A stretch of 64,000 bases of DNA from Streptomyces xanthophaeus. GTDB taxonomy: Bacteria > Actinomycetota > Actinomycetes > Streptomycetales > Streptomycetaceae. A model generated the notes under the pieces. It made no database searches. It was not told the origin of the DNA and saw nothing but the letters and a program-made list of their open reading frames with translations. Location of the stretch: positions 124,001 to 188,000 of the forward strand of contig NZ_JOFT01000011.1 in NCBI RefSeq assembly GCF_000725805.1. Reading direction: 5' to 3'. This document shows, in pieces, positions 42,254 to 50,857 of the stretch. Made by a program: the position numbers and the translations under genes. Each line of letters begins with the position of its first letter. Position 1 is the first letter of the stretch.

Positions 42254-42832
42254 TCACTTCCCGTCAGTGATGTAGTAGTCGTTCCCGAGGTACTCCAGGG
42301 TGTAGCTGCCGAGGTCGCTCTCGGAGAAGGTGGCGGACGACCTGACCGATTCGAGCGGCATCTCGACCTTGTCGGGCGAACGCACGACGACGCGCTGCGG
42401 ATCGACCGTCGCGGTCTGCAGGGCCTTCTTCTGCGCGGGTGAAATCATCTGGAACACGACGACGTACGTGGACGTGCAGGGGCCGAATCCCATCTCCTCG
42501 GCCTTCTTCGCGCCGGGCCCGGCCACCTCGCAGACGGTGTTGATGTCCTCCTGTCCGAGGCCGTGAAGGTACTGCTCGTACCGCTGGATCGCGCGCTCCT
42601 TCGTCTTGGGCGCGGGCAGCTTGCCGGTCGGGGCGGGCGAGGGCTGCTCGGTCCCTGCGGTCGCGGACGGCGTGGCCGACGGCTCCGCTGCCTGGGTGGA
42701 CGCGGGCGGCTGCGAGGGCTTCGGGTCCGCGTCCGCCTTCGGTTTCTCCGGACCGCACGCGCACGCCATCAGCGCCACGCATGCCGATACCGCCACGCTC
42801 ATCATCGTCCGCGTCTGCGCCCGCATCCTCAT
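42254..42832 (-). CDS. Lipoprotein, 192 aa
   Basis: The precursor starts MRMRAQTRTMMSVAVSACVA with lipobox LMACAC and a Pro/Ser/Thr/Ala-rich linker. A small domain follows (AIQRYEQYLHGLGQEDINTV, CEVAGPGAKKAEEMGFGPCT, STYVVVFQMISPAQKKALQT) ending in beta strands. Two Cys probably form a disulfide. GGGGAGCGA precedes ATG 42832. It may belong to the cell-envelope locus to its left, but nothing proves this. Confidence 0.82.
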   Translation of the reverse strand: MRMRAQTRTMMSVAVSACVALMACACGPEKPKADADPKPSQPPASTQAAEPSATPSATAGTEQPSPAPTGKLPAPKTKERAIQRYEQYLHGLGQEDINTVCEVAGPGAKKAEEMGFGPCTSTYVVVFQMISPAQKKALQTATVDPQRVVVRSPDKVEMPLESVRSSATFSESDLGSYTLEYLGNDYYITDGK

Positions 42833-42957
42833 TCGCTCCCCTTCACCAGCCGACTGCACATCAAGAGGTCACGCAGGATCTCGGGAAACGGTTCCCGAGA
42901 CCGGCCGCCTGTAATGCCGGTGACCGCAGCCGCGGGAGCTGCGACACTCCTGGCGTG

Positions 42958-43368
42958 ATGACACCCGGAGAGTTGCGCGCGGCGTGCCCGGAGGGCGCGG
43001 GCCCGTACGCCTGCCCCTGCTGCAAGCTCCCGACCCTGGAGGCCCGGGGCGGGTTCGAGATCTGCCACGAATGCAGCTGGGAGGACGACGGGCAGGACGA
43101 CCTGAACGCCGATGAAGTATGGGGCGGCCCCAACGGATCGGAAAGCCTCACCGAGGCGCGCGCCCGCTATGCGCAGTACGTCGAGACCGCCAGGGCGACG
43201 GACCCGAGGTCGCTGGCGAACGGTGGTCGAGGCCGCTGGTTGGAGGCCTGCCTCAGTCACCGCGCCTCTCGGAGCCGGAGCACCGGCTCCCACACTCCCT
43301 CCACCACCCGTGACGGAATCGTCGACGGAATTCGGGATCCTCGGCGAACTCGGGCCGGATCACCTTGA
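42958..43368 (+). CDS. CPCC-type cysteine-rich protein, C-terminus rewritten
   Basis: The first about 95 residues match CPCC family proteins: GAGPYACPCCKLPTLEARGG, FEICHECSWEDDGQDDLNAD and GGPNGSESLTEARARYAQYV. The CPCC...CHEC set would bind zinc. From about residue 100 the frame runs antisense through a kinase gene scrap and gives an Arg/Ser/Thr-rich tail without similarity. The original end is therefore probably lost at a recombination joint near 43250. Confidence 0.75.
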   Translation: MTPGELRAACPEGAGPYACPCCKLPTLEARGGFEICHECSWEDDGQDDLNADEVWGGPNGSESLTEARARYAQYVETARATDPRSLANGGRGRWLEACLSHRASRSRSTGSHTPSTTRDGIVDGIRDPRRTRAGSP

Positions 43369-43505
43369 TCGCGAGGCTCGGCCTCCGGGTGTGGGACAGG
43401 TACACCTTGCCCATCCCGCCCGAACCAAGCCTGGCGGCGATCCTGTTACCCGGCGATCACCGGCGGATCGTCCGCCTCCAAGTCCTGGAAGACGCCGCCC
43501 GTCAC
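43310..43505 (-). pseudogene. Serine/threonine protein kinase N-terminal fragment
   Basis: The minus strand gives GGVFQDLEADDPPVIAG, then after a frame change near 43449 IAARLGSGGMGKVYLSHTRR and PSLAIKVIRPEFAEDPEFRR. The glycine-rich loop (GSGGMGKV) and the ATP-binding Lys in AIKV are those of Hanks-type kinases. Similarity stops after the first lobe strands, so only about 60 codons of the gene are left, in two frames. Confidence 0.75.
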
Positions 43506-43708
43506 GGACCCGCTCGTCAATTCTCCTTCGCTGCCTGCGACTTTGCGTTCACCTCATGTGTGACGGGTGCATCGGTCGGCGGCAGGCCCTGACGACCCGT
43601 ACCGGCCGCGGACTCACCCGAAGTGGCACTCCTGGTCGAGGACGGACTCGTCACCGGCATGGCCGGCGCCACACCGGTAGGGCTCGGCTCCCGTTCTGGT
43701 TCGGATGA

Positions 43709-44647
43709 TCAGCTGAAGGCGCGGCGGTAGGCGTGTGGGCTGACGCCGGTGGTCTTCTTGAACCGGTCGCGGAAAGCGGTGGGAGAACCGAATCCGACCT
43801 GGTCGCCGATGCGTTCGACGGAATGCTGCGTGGTCTCCAGGAGGTGCTGGGCCTGGCGGATGCGTGCGCGGTGGAGCCACTGGAGCGGCGTGGTACCGGT
43901 CTGTTCGCGGAAGCGGCGTATCAGGGTCCGGGTGCTGGTTCCGGCCTGGGCGGCGATGTCGGCGAGGGAGAGGGCGGAGCCCAGATTGTCCTGCAACCAG
44001 TCCAGCAGCGGTTCGAGCACCGATCCCTGAGGGGCCGGCGCGTGATCGTGGACGATGAACTGGGCCTGCCCGCCCTCGCGCTCCAACGGCATCACGGACA
44101 GCCGCGCGGCGTCGGCGGCGACGGCTGAGCCGTAGTCGCGGCGGATCATGTGCAGGCACAGGTCCAAGCCCGCGGAGGCGCCCGCGGAGGTGAGGATCTG
44201 GCCGTTGTCGACGTACAGGACGTCCGGGTCCACCTCGATGTCCGGGTGGGTGGCGGCCAGGAGCTCGGCCACGATCCAGTGGGTGGTGGCGCGCAGGCCG
44301 TCGAGGAGCCCGGTGGCGGCCAGGGGGAAGGTGCCCGAGCAGATGGAGGCGATGCGCGTACCGTTCGCGGCCGCTGCGCGCAGCGCGTCGCGGACGGCGG
44401 GCGTGAGCGGGGTCGTGGGGTCGGCGGTGCCGGGAACGATGATCGTGTCCGCGGCCCCGAGCCCCTCCAGCCCCCAGGGCACGCGCACGGTGAAGAGACC
44501 GGCATCGACCTCCGGCTGCTCGGCGCAGACGCGGACCTGGTAGCCGGGGCGCCCGTCCGGGAGGCGGGTGCGGGAGAAGACCTCGATCGGGGTGGACAGA
44601 TCGAAGGGGATCACCTGCTCCAGGGCGAGGATGGCGATGGTGTGCAT
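43709..44647 (-). CDS. GlxA family regulator (DJ-1/PfpI domain plus AraC HTH)
   Basis: The 312-residue form starts MHTIAILALEQVIPFDLSTP. Its DJ-1-like domain has DTIIVPGTADPTTPLTPAVR and RIASICSGTFPLAATGLLDG with the nucleophile-elbow Cys (SICSG). The AraC domain has SLADIAAQAGTSTRTLIRRF, FREQTGTTPLQWLHRARIRQ and ERIGDQVGFGSPTAFRDRFK. A start at 44770 would add 41 residues and cannot be ruled out. The divergent neighbour encodes a DJ-1 protein, a plausible target. Confidence 0.93.
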   Translation of the reverse strand: MHTIAILALEQVIPFDLSTPIEVFSRTRLPDGRPGYQVRVCAEQPEVDAGLFTVRVPWGLEGLGAADTIIVPGTADPTTPLTPAVRDALRAAAANGTRIASICSGTFPLAATGLLDGLRATTHWIVAELLAATHPDIEVDPDVLYVDNGQILTSAGASAGLDLCLHMIRRDYGSAVAADAARLSVMPLEREGGQAQFIVHDHAPAPQGSVLEPLLDWLQDNLGSALSLADIAAQAGTSTRTLIRRFREQTGTTPLQWLHRARIRQAQHLLETTQHSVERIGDQVGFGSPTAFRDRFKKTTGVSPHAYRRAFS

Positions 44648-44857
44648 GGCCAGAAGGTACCTGCCCTCAGCCGCCCGTGCCGCGGTCTCGGGGGCCTGGA
44701 TTTCGGTCATCGGCCAGTTCAGAGCCTTGTCGATGGCTCTGGCGGTATCCCGTTGGAAGGTGTCACTCATGCCACTGGGAGACGGTCCGGCAGGCGGTTA
44801 GCGTCAGGAGCGATTCCGGCATGGGCCGGATGCCGACCGCCCGCGAAGGACTTCTCC

Positions 44858-45547
44858 GTGCACGCTCAGATCATCCTGTTCGACGGCTTCGACCCGCTCG
44901 ACGTCATCGCCCCCTACGAAGTCCTGTACGCCGGCGGCACCGCCTCCGGGGGCGCGGTGAGTGTGGAACTGGTCTCCGCCGAAGGGCCGCGTGACGTGGT
45001 CAGCGGCACCGGCGGCCTGGTGCTGCGCGCCACGGCCGCCCTGGACCCCGTACGCGCGGGCCTGGTCCTGGTCCCCGGCGCCTCGGGCCGTGTGGGAGAG
45101 CCCGGCGAGGTACCCGAGCACGAAGCGGGGGCCGGGGAGTGGCGGCAGGACGAGTTCATCCCGGTGCTGCTGGGCCGCGCCCTGATGACCGGACTGCCCG
45201 CACTGCTGAAGGAGGCGCGGGACAACCCCGAGGTGACGCTCGCCGCGGTGTGCGGCGGCTCGCTCGTCCTGGCCATGGCCGGCCTGTTGGAGGGCCGCTA
45301 CGCCACCACCCACCACCTGGGCCTGGACATGCTCGAAGCCACCGGGGTCCATGCGGTGAGCGCCCGGGTCGTCGACGACGGCGACCTCGTCACCGGGGCC
45401 GGAGTCACTTCGGGTCTCGACCTGGGCCTGTACCTGCTGGAGCGCGAGGTGGGCCCCCGGATCGCCCACGCCGTCGAGGAGCTGTTCGCCCATGAGCGCC
45501 GCGGCACGGTCTGGCGCCACGAAGGGCCCGTACCGGCCGGCCTCTGA
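44858..45547 (+). CDS. DJ-1/PfpI family protein
   Basis: The 229-residue protein starts with GTG (VHAQIILFDGFDPLDVIAPY) after GAAGGA. It shows LVLVPGASGRVGEPGE and VTLAAVCGGSLVLAMAGLLE, with the elbow Cys in AAVCGGS, then YATTHHLGLDMLEATGVHAV. Members include isonitrile hydratase-like enzymes and stress proteins. Two small genes follow on the same strand. Confidence 0.92.
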   Translation: MHAQIILFDGFDPLDVIAPYEVLYAGGTASGGAVSVELVSAEGPRDVVSGTGGLVLRATAALDPVRAGLVLVPGASGRVGEPGEVPEHEAGAGEWRQDEFIPVLLGRALMTGLPALLKEARDNPEVTLAAVCGGSLVLAMAGLLEGRYATTHHLGLDMLEATGVHAVSARVVDDGDLVTGAGVTSGLDLGLYLLEREVGPRIAHAVEELFAHERRGTVWRHEGPVPAGL

Positions 45548-45604
45548 CCACGCACCGCACCGCACTGTTCAACCGCCCGCACATACGTGAGGAACAACAG
45601 CGCC

Positions 45605-45925
45605 ATGGCCGTAGAAGGCATCTGGGACCTGTCCGTCTCCACCCCCATCGGCACAGTCGAAGCCGTGGTCGAACTCTCCGGGGAAGCCGGTGCCCTTGTC
45701 GGGTCGGCCCGCGGGGCGGGAGAGGACGTCCCGCTCAGCGACATCACCCTCGACGGTGACCGGCTCACCTGGAGGCAGGTGGTCACCAAGCCGCTGCGCC
45801 TGAACCTGGCCTTCGCGGTCACGGTCGACGGCGACACCCTGACCGGCAAGTCCAAGGCGGGACGCCTCCCGGCCTCGAAGGTCACCGGCCGGCGCCGCGC
45901 CGTCCCGGCGGCGGCGGAGCACTGA
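45605..45925 (+). CDS. Hypothetical protein, 106 aa
   Basis: The start MAVEGIWDLSVSTPIGTVEA is followed by VVELSGEAGALVGSARGAGE, LDGDRLTWRQVVTKPLRLNL and AVTVDGDTLTGKSKAGRLPA. The repeating strand pattern is like a small lipocalin-type barrel. GTGAGGAA lies upstream. It follows the DJ-1 gene by 57 bases and precedes a membrane gene by 2 bases, so an operon is likely. Confidence 0.8.
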   Translation: MAVEGIWDLSVSTPIGTVEAVVELSGEAGALVGSARGAGEDVPLSDITLDGDRLTWRQVVTKPLRLNLAFAVTVDGDTLTGKSKAGRLPASKVTGRRRAVPAAAEH

Positions 45926-45927
45926 AC

Positions 45928-46440
45928 ATGACGAAACTCCTCCTCTCCCTGCACGTCCTGGCGGCGGTACTGGCCGTGGGGCCGGTCACGGTCGCCGCGA
46001 GCATGTTCCCCAAAGCGCTGCGTCACGCGGACGGCGCCCCGGATGACCCCGGGGCGCTCGCTACCCTGCGCACCCTGCACCGCATCTGCCGCGTCTACGC
46101 CGGCATCGGCATCGCGGTTCCCGTCTTCGGGTTCGCCACGGCCGGCAGCCTCGGCGTCCTCGGCAGCGGGTGGCTGATCACCTCGGTCGTCCTGACCGCC
46201 GCGGCGGCCGCCGTCCTGGGCCTGCTGATCCTGCCCGCCCAGGACGAGGCCCTGGCTGCCGCGCAGGCCCCTGGTCCCGGTCTCCGTCCTGGACCAGGCT
46301 CCGGTCCCGGTCCCGGTCCCGGTCCAGCCTCCCGCACCACCGCTGCCCGCCTCGCCATGCTCACCGGCGTGTTCAACCTGCTGTGGGCCACCGTCACCGT
46401 GCTGATGATCGTCCGCCCCGGCTCCACCACAGGAGCATGA
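45928..46440 (+). CDS. DUF2269-like integral membrane protein
   Basis: The 170-residue protein has four membrane helices (LLLSLHVLAAVLAVGPVTVA, IGIAVPVFGFATAGSLGVL, WLITSVVLTAAAAAVLGLLI, LAMLTGVFNLLWATVTVLMI). A loop of Pro-Gly repeats (GPGLRPGPGSGPGPGPGP) arises from a CCGGTC DNA repeat. It starts 2 bases after the preceding stop. Confidence 0.85.
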   Translation: MTKLLLSLHVLAAVLAVGPVTVAASMFPKALRHADGAPDDPGALATLRTLHRICRVYAGIGIAVPVFGFATAGSLGVLGSGWLITSVVLTAAAAAVLGLLILPAQDEALAAAQAPGPGLRPGPGSGPGPGPGPASRTTAARLAMLTGVFNLLWATVTVLMIVRPGSTTGA

Positions 46441-46455
46441 CCGGCCCTCCGCTGC

Positions 46456-47406
46456 TCAAGACGTCACTGCCACGGGAGGAGCACCGTGGAAGGCGGTGGT
46501 GAACCAGGTGTGGACGGGGGCGAGAGTCGGGGATGCGGGCCATCCATTGACCGTCGCCAAGAGCTGCCAGTAGCGCGCGGCGTGCGGGTCGGCGGTCATC
46601 TGCAGGCGGGCGAGGAGCCAGCGGCGCAGATCGCCGTCGCCGGCACGCTCGAACGCGTGGCCGTAGAGGTCGCCGAGCACATCGGCAAGGGGTGCGGTGG
46701 AGACGGAGGGCGGAAGGATGCCGACGGACACGGCTTCGTCGATGCGTTCTCGCATCGACTGGTTGAGACCGTCGTGGAGACTGCCGGTGTCCTGCGGGGA
46801 GGGCTCTTCCGCCTGTTCCTCGGCGATGCGTCGCACCACCGCAGGGAAGTCCGCGTTCTGGCAGAGTTCGGCGAGTTCCACCCAGGCCCCGACCTGATCG
46901 GGCGTGGGGTCCTCCGGGAGCTCGGGCACGGCGGACCTCATCAGGGTCACGAACTCGGGGTTGGTGCCCAGGTCCCTGAAGGTGTCGTCGATGAAGTCGG
47001 CTATCAGTCGGCGTCGTTCGGTCTGGGTGAGGGTGGCGAGTCGGTGCATGAGGTCCATCTCCATGGGGGTGGGGTCGCGCCTGGCGACGGCGCGTAGTAC
47101 TGCCCGGCGCAGGCGGAGGGTGTGGATCTGCACGTCCAGGGCATTGGCATGTGCTTCCGCGACTTCCGGTATGGATGCCTCCCGGTCCAGCACCTTGCGC
47201 ACGGTCGCCAGGTCGAGCCCGAGGTCGCGCAGCGTGCGGGCCAGGTCCAGGCGCGAGAGTGCGTCGGGGCCGTAGAGCCGGTAGCCCGCCGGGCTCCGGT
47301 CGGTCGGCGGGACGATGCCCTGGTCGGAGTAGAACCGGATGGTCTTCACCGTCAGACCGGTTCGGCGGGATAGTTCTCCGATGGAATAGAGGCTGTCGCT
47401 GTCCAT
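46456..47406 (-). CDS. MerR family regulator with long C-terminal domain
   Basis: The 316-residue protein starts MDSDSLYSIGELSRRTGLTV and has KTIRFYSDQGIVPPTDRSPA, a coiled-coil dimer helix and an about 200-residue helical effector domain (LIADFIDDTFRDLGTNPEFV, YGHAFERAGDGDLRRWLLAR). The domain is not TipAS-like in an obvious way. The ligand is unknown. Confidence 0.92.
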   Translation of the reverse strand: MDSDSLYSIGELSRRTGLTVKTIRFYSDQGIVPPTDRSPAGYRLYGPDALSRLDLARTLRDLGLDLATVRKVLDREASIPEVAEAHANALDVQIHTLRLRRAVLRAVARRDPTPMEMDLMHRLATLTQTERRRLIADFIDDTFRDLGTNPEFVTLMRSAVPELPEDPTPDQVGAWVELAELCQNADFPAVVRRIAEEQAEEPSPQDTGSLHDGLNQSMRERIDEAVSVGILPPSVSTAPLADVLGDLYGHAFERAGDGDLRRWLLARLQMTADPHAARYWQLLATVNGWPASPTLAPVHTWFTTAFHGAPPVAVTS

Positions 47407-47445
47407 GCCCCCAGCTTGAGGTCTCCCCCCACAGGAGACTCAACC

Positions 47446-47590
47446 GTCACGGACCACTACAAGCCGCTCGACGTGCCCGTCGGGCCCGACCGGGTCGCCA
47501 TGGTTACGGTGGTCCAGCTGTACGCACGGGATGTGCCCGACCTCGTCTTCCCCGCCGGCACCGACCGAACTGGCCTGACTGCGCGGGCTG
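47446..47590 (+). pseudogene. Possible DUF1963-type fragment
   Basis: A plus frame reads TDHYKPLDVPVGPDRVAMVT, VVQLYARDVPDLVFPAGTD. The end resembles the VQLRASDVPD.AFPAGTDLLQ block of DUF1963 proteins, but the rest of the domain is missing after this point. Confidence 0.3.
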
Positions 47591-47708
47591 CGGCACGCGC
47601 ATGGAGCACTTGCTCAGCGTCACCGCGGCCGAGACGGGCATGGGCCGTTGGCTTCCCCTGGGCGAGCGGAACCCCGTGCCGTCAGGGCCTGCGGCAGCAC
47701 GTCGAGGC

Positions 47709-48551
47709 TCACACGTCGCGGCGCCTCACGACGAGCGCGGCGAGTGCGACCGCGATCAGCGGCCAGAGCGCGTACACGGTCCAGGAGCCGGGGACCGTGG
47801 CGGTGTGGCCCAGGGATGCGGGATCCGGCTCCCAGTTCTGGACCAGGCGCTTCCAGGCGGCCGACACCATCGCGTGGTTGATGTCCGCCGACCAGCGGTC
47901 GCTCTCCGAGAACATGGGCGGCAGCATCAGCAGGGTCAGGACGCTGGTGACCATGGTCGCGGCGCTGTGCCGGAGCAGGACGCCGAGGCCCAGACCGATC
48001 AGGGCGCAGACGGGGGCCAGCAGCGCGGATGCCACCAGCGCCCGGAGCACCCCGGGGTGGGTGAGCGGGACCGCGGCGTGCCGACCGCTGAGGACGGCCT
48101 GGGAGACCAGGAAGGAACCGGTGGAGACGACCGTGCCGACCGCGGTCCACAGTGTGGCGGTGACGGCCGCCTTCGCCAGCACCACCGCGCCGCGGGCCGG
48201 GACGGCCACGGTGGTGGTGCGGATGAGGCCGCTGCTGTACTCGCTCACCACGGTGAGGGCGCCCATGCTGCTGGCGACGAGCATCAGCGTCCAGTAGCCG
48301 GCCGGCGGATAGGCGTCGTAGGGCAGGAAGTCAGCGGGGCCGGAGCGGGCGGCGTTGTCCGCGAGGGTGGCCACGGCGGCGGACCCGATGACGAACAGGA
48401 CGGTGAGGGCGATCGTCCATGGCGTGGAGCGCAGGGACCGCATCTTGATCCACTCGGAGGCGAGTAGGTCGCTGAAGCGGGCGGGTGGCCCGGCGAGGGT
48501 GACGGGGGTGGCGGCGGCGGCCGGGGGAACGGGGGTGGTGAGAGTCGTCAT
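47709..48551 (-). CDS. ABC transporter permease (ABC-2 type)
   Basis: The 280-residue protein has a cytoplasmic N-terminus (ARFSDLLASEWIKMRSLRST) and six membrane helices (WTIALTVLFVIGSAAVATLA, YWTLMLVASSMGALTVVSEY, and four more). The EWIKMRSLRSTPW and SEYSSGLIRTT blocks are typical of actinobacterial drug- or lantibiotic-type exporters. Its ATG overlaps the ATPase stop (ATGA). Confidence 0.93.
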   Translation of the reverse strand: MTTLTTPVPPAAAATPVTLAGPPARFSDLLASEWIKMRSLRSTPWTIALTVLFVIGSAAVATLADNAARSGPADFLPYDAYPPAGYWTLMLVASSMGALTVVSEYSSGLIRTTTVAVPARGAVVLAKAAVTATLWTAVGTVVSTGSFLVSQAVLSGRHAAVPLTHPGVLRALVASALLAPVCALIGLGLGVLLRHSAATMVTSVLTLLMLPPMFSESDRWSADINHAMVSAAWKRLVQNWEPDPASLGHTATVPGSWTVYALWPLIAVALAALVVRRRDV

Positions 48552-49468
48552 CGGGGCTGTCCTGCCTGGTATTCGACGCTGTCGGCGGTGAGTTCCATGA
48601 AGGCCGCCTCCAGCGAGGCGGTGCGGGTGGTCAGCTCGTCCACCCGGATGCGGTTCTCGAAGGCGAGCGCTCCGATCCGGTCCGCCGGGAGCCCGGTCAC
48701 GGCGAGCTTCTCGGCGCCCGCCGAGCCTTCCGGCTCGACCGTGGCGCCCGCCGCGGTCAGCACGGCTGCCAGTTCGGCGGCCTGGGGTGTCCCCACCACG
48801 ACGCTGCTACGGGTGCCGCGGGCCGCGAAGTCCCGTACGGACTCGGCCGCGATGAGGCGGCCCCGGCCGATGACGACCAGCTGGTCGGCGGTGTTCTCCA
48901 TCTCCGACATGAGGTGGCTGGAGAGGAAGACCGTACGCCCCTCGGCGGCCAGGCGCCGGAAGAGCCTGCGCACCCAGAGCACGCCCTCCGGGTCCATGCC
49001 GTTGATCGGCTCGTCGAACATGAGCACGGGCGGGTCGCCGAGCAGGGCGGTCGCAATCCCCAGCCGCTGCTTCATCCCGAGGGAGAACCCGCCGACGCGA
49101 CGGCCCGCCGCGTCGGCCAGCCCCACCTCCTGGAGCACCTCGTCCACCCGGCGCCGCGGGATGCCGTTGCTTCGGGCCAGGGCGGACAGGTGGGCGGCGG
49201 CGCTGCGGCCGCCGTGGACCTGTCCGGCGTCGAGGAGGGCGCCGACGTGCCGCAGTCCGCGCGGGTGGTGGTGGAAGGGGACGCCGCTGACGGTGGCGGA
49301 GCCGGTGGTGGGTGCGTCCAGGCCGAGGATCATCCGCAGGGTGGTGGACTTGCCGGCTCCGTTGGGGCCGAGGAATCCGGTGACCCGGCCTGGCCGCACG
49401 GTGAAGGACAGATGGTCGACGGCCGTCTTGCTGCCGTAGCGCTTGGTGAGTTCGTTGACTTCGATCAC
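48548..49468 (-). CDS. ABC transporter ATP-binding protein
   Basis: The 306-residue protein starts with GTG (VIEVNELTKRYGSKTAVDHL). It has Walker A GPNGAGKST (34-42), the signature FSLGMKQRLGIA, Walker B VLMFDEPINGMDPEG and the switch His in LSSHLMSEME. The 80-residue C-terminal extension is standard for DrrA/BcrA-type subunits. It is coupled to the permease and faces a two-component system on the other strand. Confidence 0.95.
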   Translation of the reverse strand: MIEVNELTKRYGSKTAVDHLSFTVRPGRVTGFLGPNGAGKSTTLRMILGLDAPTTGSATVSGVPFHHHPRGLRHVGALLDAGQVHGGRSAAAHLSALARSNGIPRRRVDEVLQEVGLADAAGRRVGGFSLGMKQRLGIATALLGDPPVLMFDEPINGMDPEGVLWVRRLFRRLAAEGRTVFLSSHLMSEMENTADQLVVIGRGRLIAAESVRDFAARGTRSSVVVGTPQAAELAAVLTAAGATVEPEGSAGAEKLAVTGLPADRIGALAFENRIRVDELTTRTASLEAAFMELTADSVEYQAGQPR

Positions 49469-49678
49469 GGCACCCACACTGCCGGGAGGCCGCCGTCCGG
49501 ACATGGGGCCGTGGGCGGCAACCGCGCGGCCGGGTCAGCCCGTGGGCGTACGTCCGGGGGCTGATGCCGCGCGGGCCGCGGCCGGTTAGTCTCACGCAGT
49601 GGACCTCATGACGATCACCCCGTTGCCCGTGCGCGCCCCGCACCGCGGCCCTGTTCCCGAGTGCGGGGTACGCCGCCG

Positions 49679-50857
49679 ATGACGAGAACGAAGGCCGTGG
49701 CCTGGGCGGGGGCTGCCGCCTACCTGCTCATGACGGGTCTGCTGGTGGGGGGTGCGCCGCGGGCATCGGGCACGGTCCACGGTGTCGGGTCGCTGCTGGC
49801 CGTGAGCCTGCTCGTCGGCGTGGTGCGACGGACGCCGCTGCCGGCTCTGGCCGTGGCGCTCTTCGGGTCCACCGCCGTGGTGGTGGGCACGCCGAGTTCC
49901 GTCCATGCGGACCTGTCGGTGGGGTATCAGGGCCAGTTCCTGTCGTTCCTGGCGGTGGACCTCGTCCTGGGCTTCATCGTCGCCACCTGCGCACGGCGGG
50001 CCTCGATCGTCGCCGTGGCCGTGTCCCTCGCCGTGCAACTCCTGGTCATCGGCGTCTTCGCGCACGGGGACAACCTGGCCGTCAACGTCGTGATCGCCCT
50101 CTTGGCGACGGCCGCATCCTGCACGGTCGGTCTGCTGAGCCGCGAGCGCCGCGAGCACGCGGCGGCGCTGCGTTCGCGGGAGGTGGCCGAGGCGGTGACC
50201 GCCGAACGGCTGCGGATCGCGCGGGAGCTGCACGACATGGTCGCGCACAGCATCGGCATCATCGCCATCCAGGCCGGTGTGGGCAGCCGGGTCATCCGGA
50301 CCCAGCCCGCGGAGGCCCGCGAGGCTTTGCGCACCATCGAGGCGACCAGCAGGGAGACCCTGTCGGGCCTTCGGCGCACGCTGGTGTCGCTCCGTCAGGC
50401 CGACCTGGGCGCGACCGTATCGGAGCCGTCACCGCTCGCACCCTCGCCGGGGCTGGCGGACGTCGAACGGCTGGCGGCGGCGACCGCGGAAGCGGGGATA
50501 CGCGTCGACGTGCGCCGCAGCGGGGAGCAGCGTGCCCTGACGGCCGACGTCGACCTGTCCGCCTACCGGATCGTGCAGGAGGCACTGACCAACGTGGTCC
50601 GTCACGCGGGCACCGGGCATTGCCGGGTGGCCATCGACTACGGGAACGAGGAACTGTCCGTGGAGGTCGTCGACGACGGGCGCGGTGCCACTGCCGGGCA
50701 CGGCTCGGCCCGCGGTTTCGGCATCATCGGGATGCGGGAACGGGTCGCCCTGCTGGGCGGTCACCTCAGCGCCGGGCCACGGGCCGAGGGCGGCTTCCGG
50801 GTGGCGGCCAGACTGCCGCTGCCCGCACGCGCCGGAGTTCGGGTGGAGGCCCGATGA
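49679..50857 (+). CDS. Two-component sensor histidine kinase (NarL/DesK class)
   Basis: The 392-residue protein has about five membrane helices in the first 150 residues, a HisKA_3 dimer region with ERLRIARELHDMVAHSIGII (His185), and an HATPase domain (YRIVQEALTNVVRHAGTGHC, VEVVDDGRGATAGHGSARGF). The membrane part has little outer domain, as in intramembrane sensors that watch an ABC exporter or cell-envelope stress. Its stop overlaps the regulator start. Confidence 0.95.
   Translation: MTRTKAVAWAGAAAYLLMTGLLVGGAPRASGTVHGVGSLLAVSLLVGVVRRTPLPALAVALFGSTAVVVGTPSSVHADLSVGYQGQFLSFLAVDLVLGFIVATCARRASIVAVAVSLAVQLLVIGVFAHGDNLAVNVVIALLATAASCTVGLLSRERREHAAALRSREVAEAVTAERLRIARELHDMVAHSIGIIAIQAGVGSRVIRTQPAEAREALRTIEATSRETLSGLRRTLVSLRQADLGATVSEPSPLAPSPGLADVERLAAATAEAGIRVDVRRSGEQRALTADVDLSAYRIVQEALTNVVRHAGTGHCRVAIDYGNEELSVEVVDDGRGATAGHGSARGFGIIGMRERVALLGGHLSAGPRAEGGFRVAARLPLPARAGVRVEAR

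Noticed and set aside
44150..44857. Long plus frame upstream of the DJ-1 gene start
   Set aside because: It is antisense to the GlxA regulator and lacks DJ-1 similarity before the GTG at 44858, which has its own RBS.
46262..46332. CCGGTC tandem repeat as a possible regulatory or CRISPR-like array
   Set aside because: It encodes an in-frame Pro-Gly loop between membrane helices of a good gene, with no spacers.
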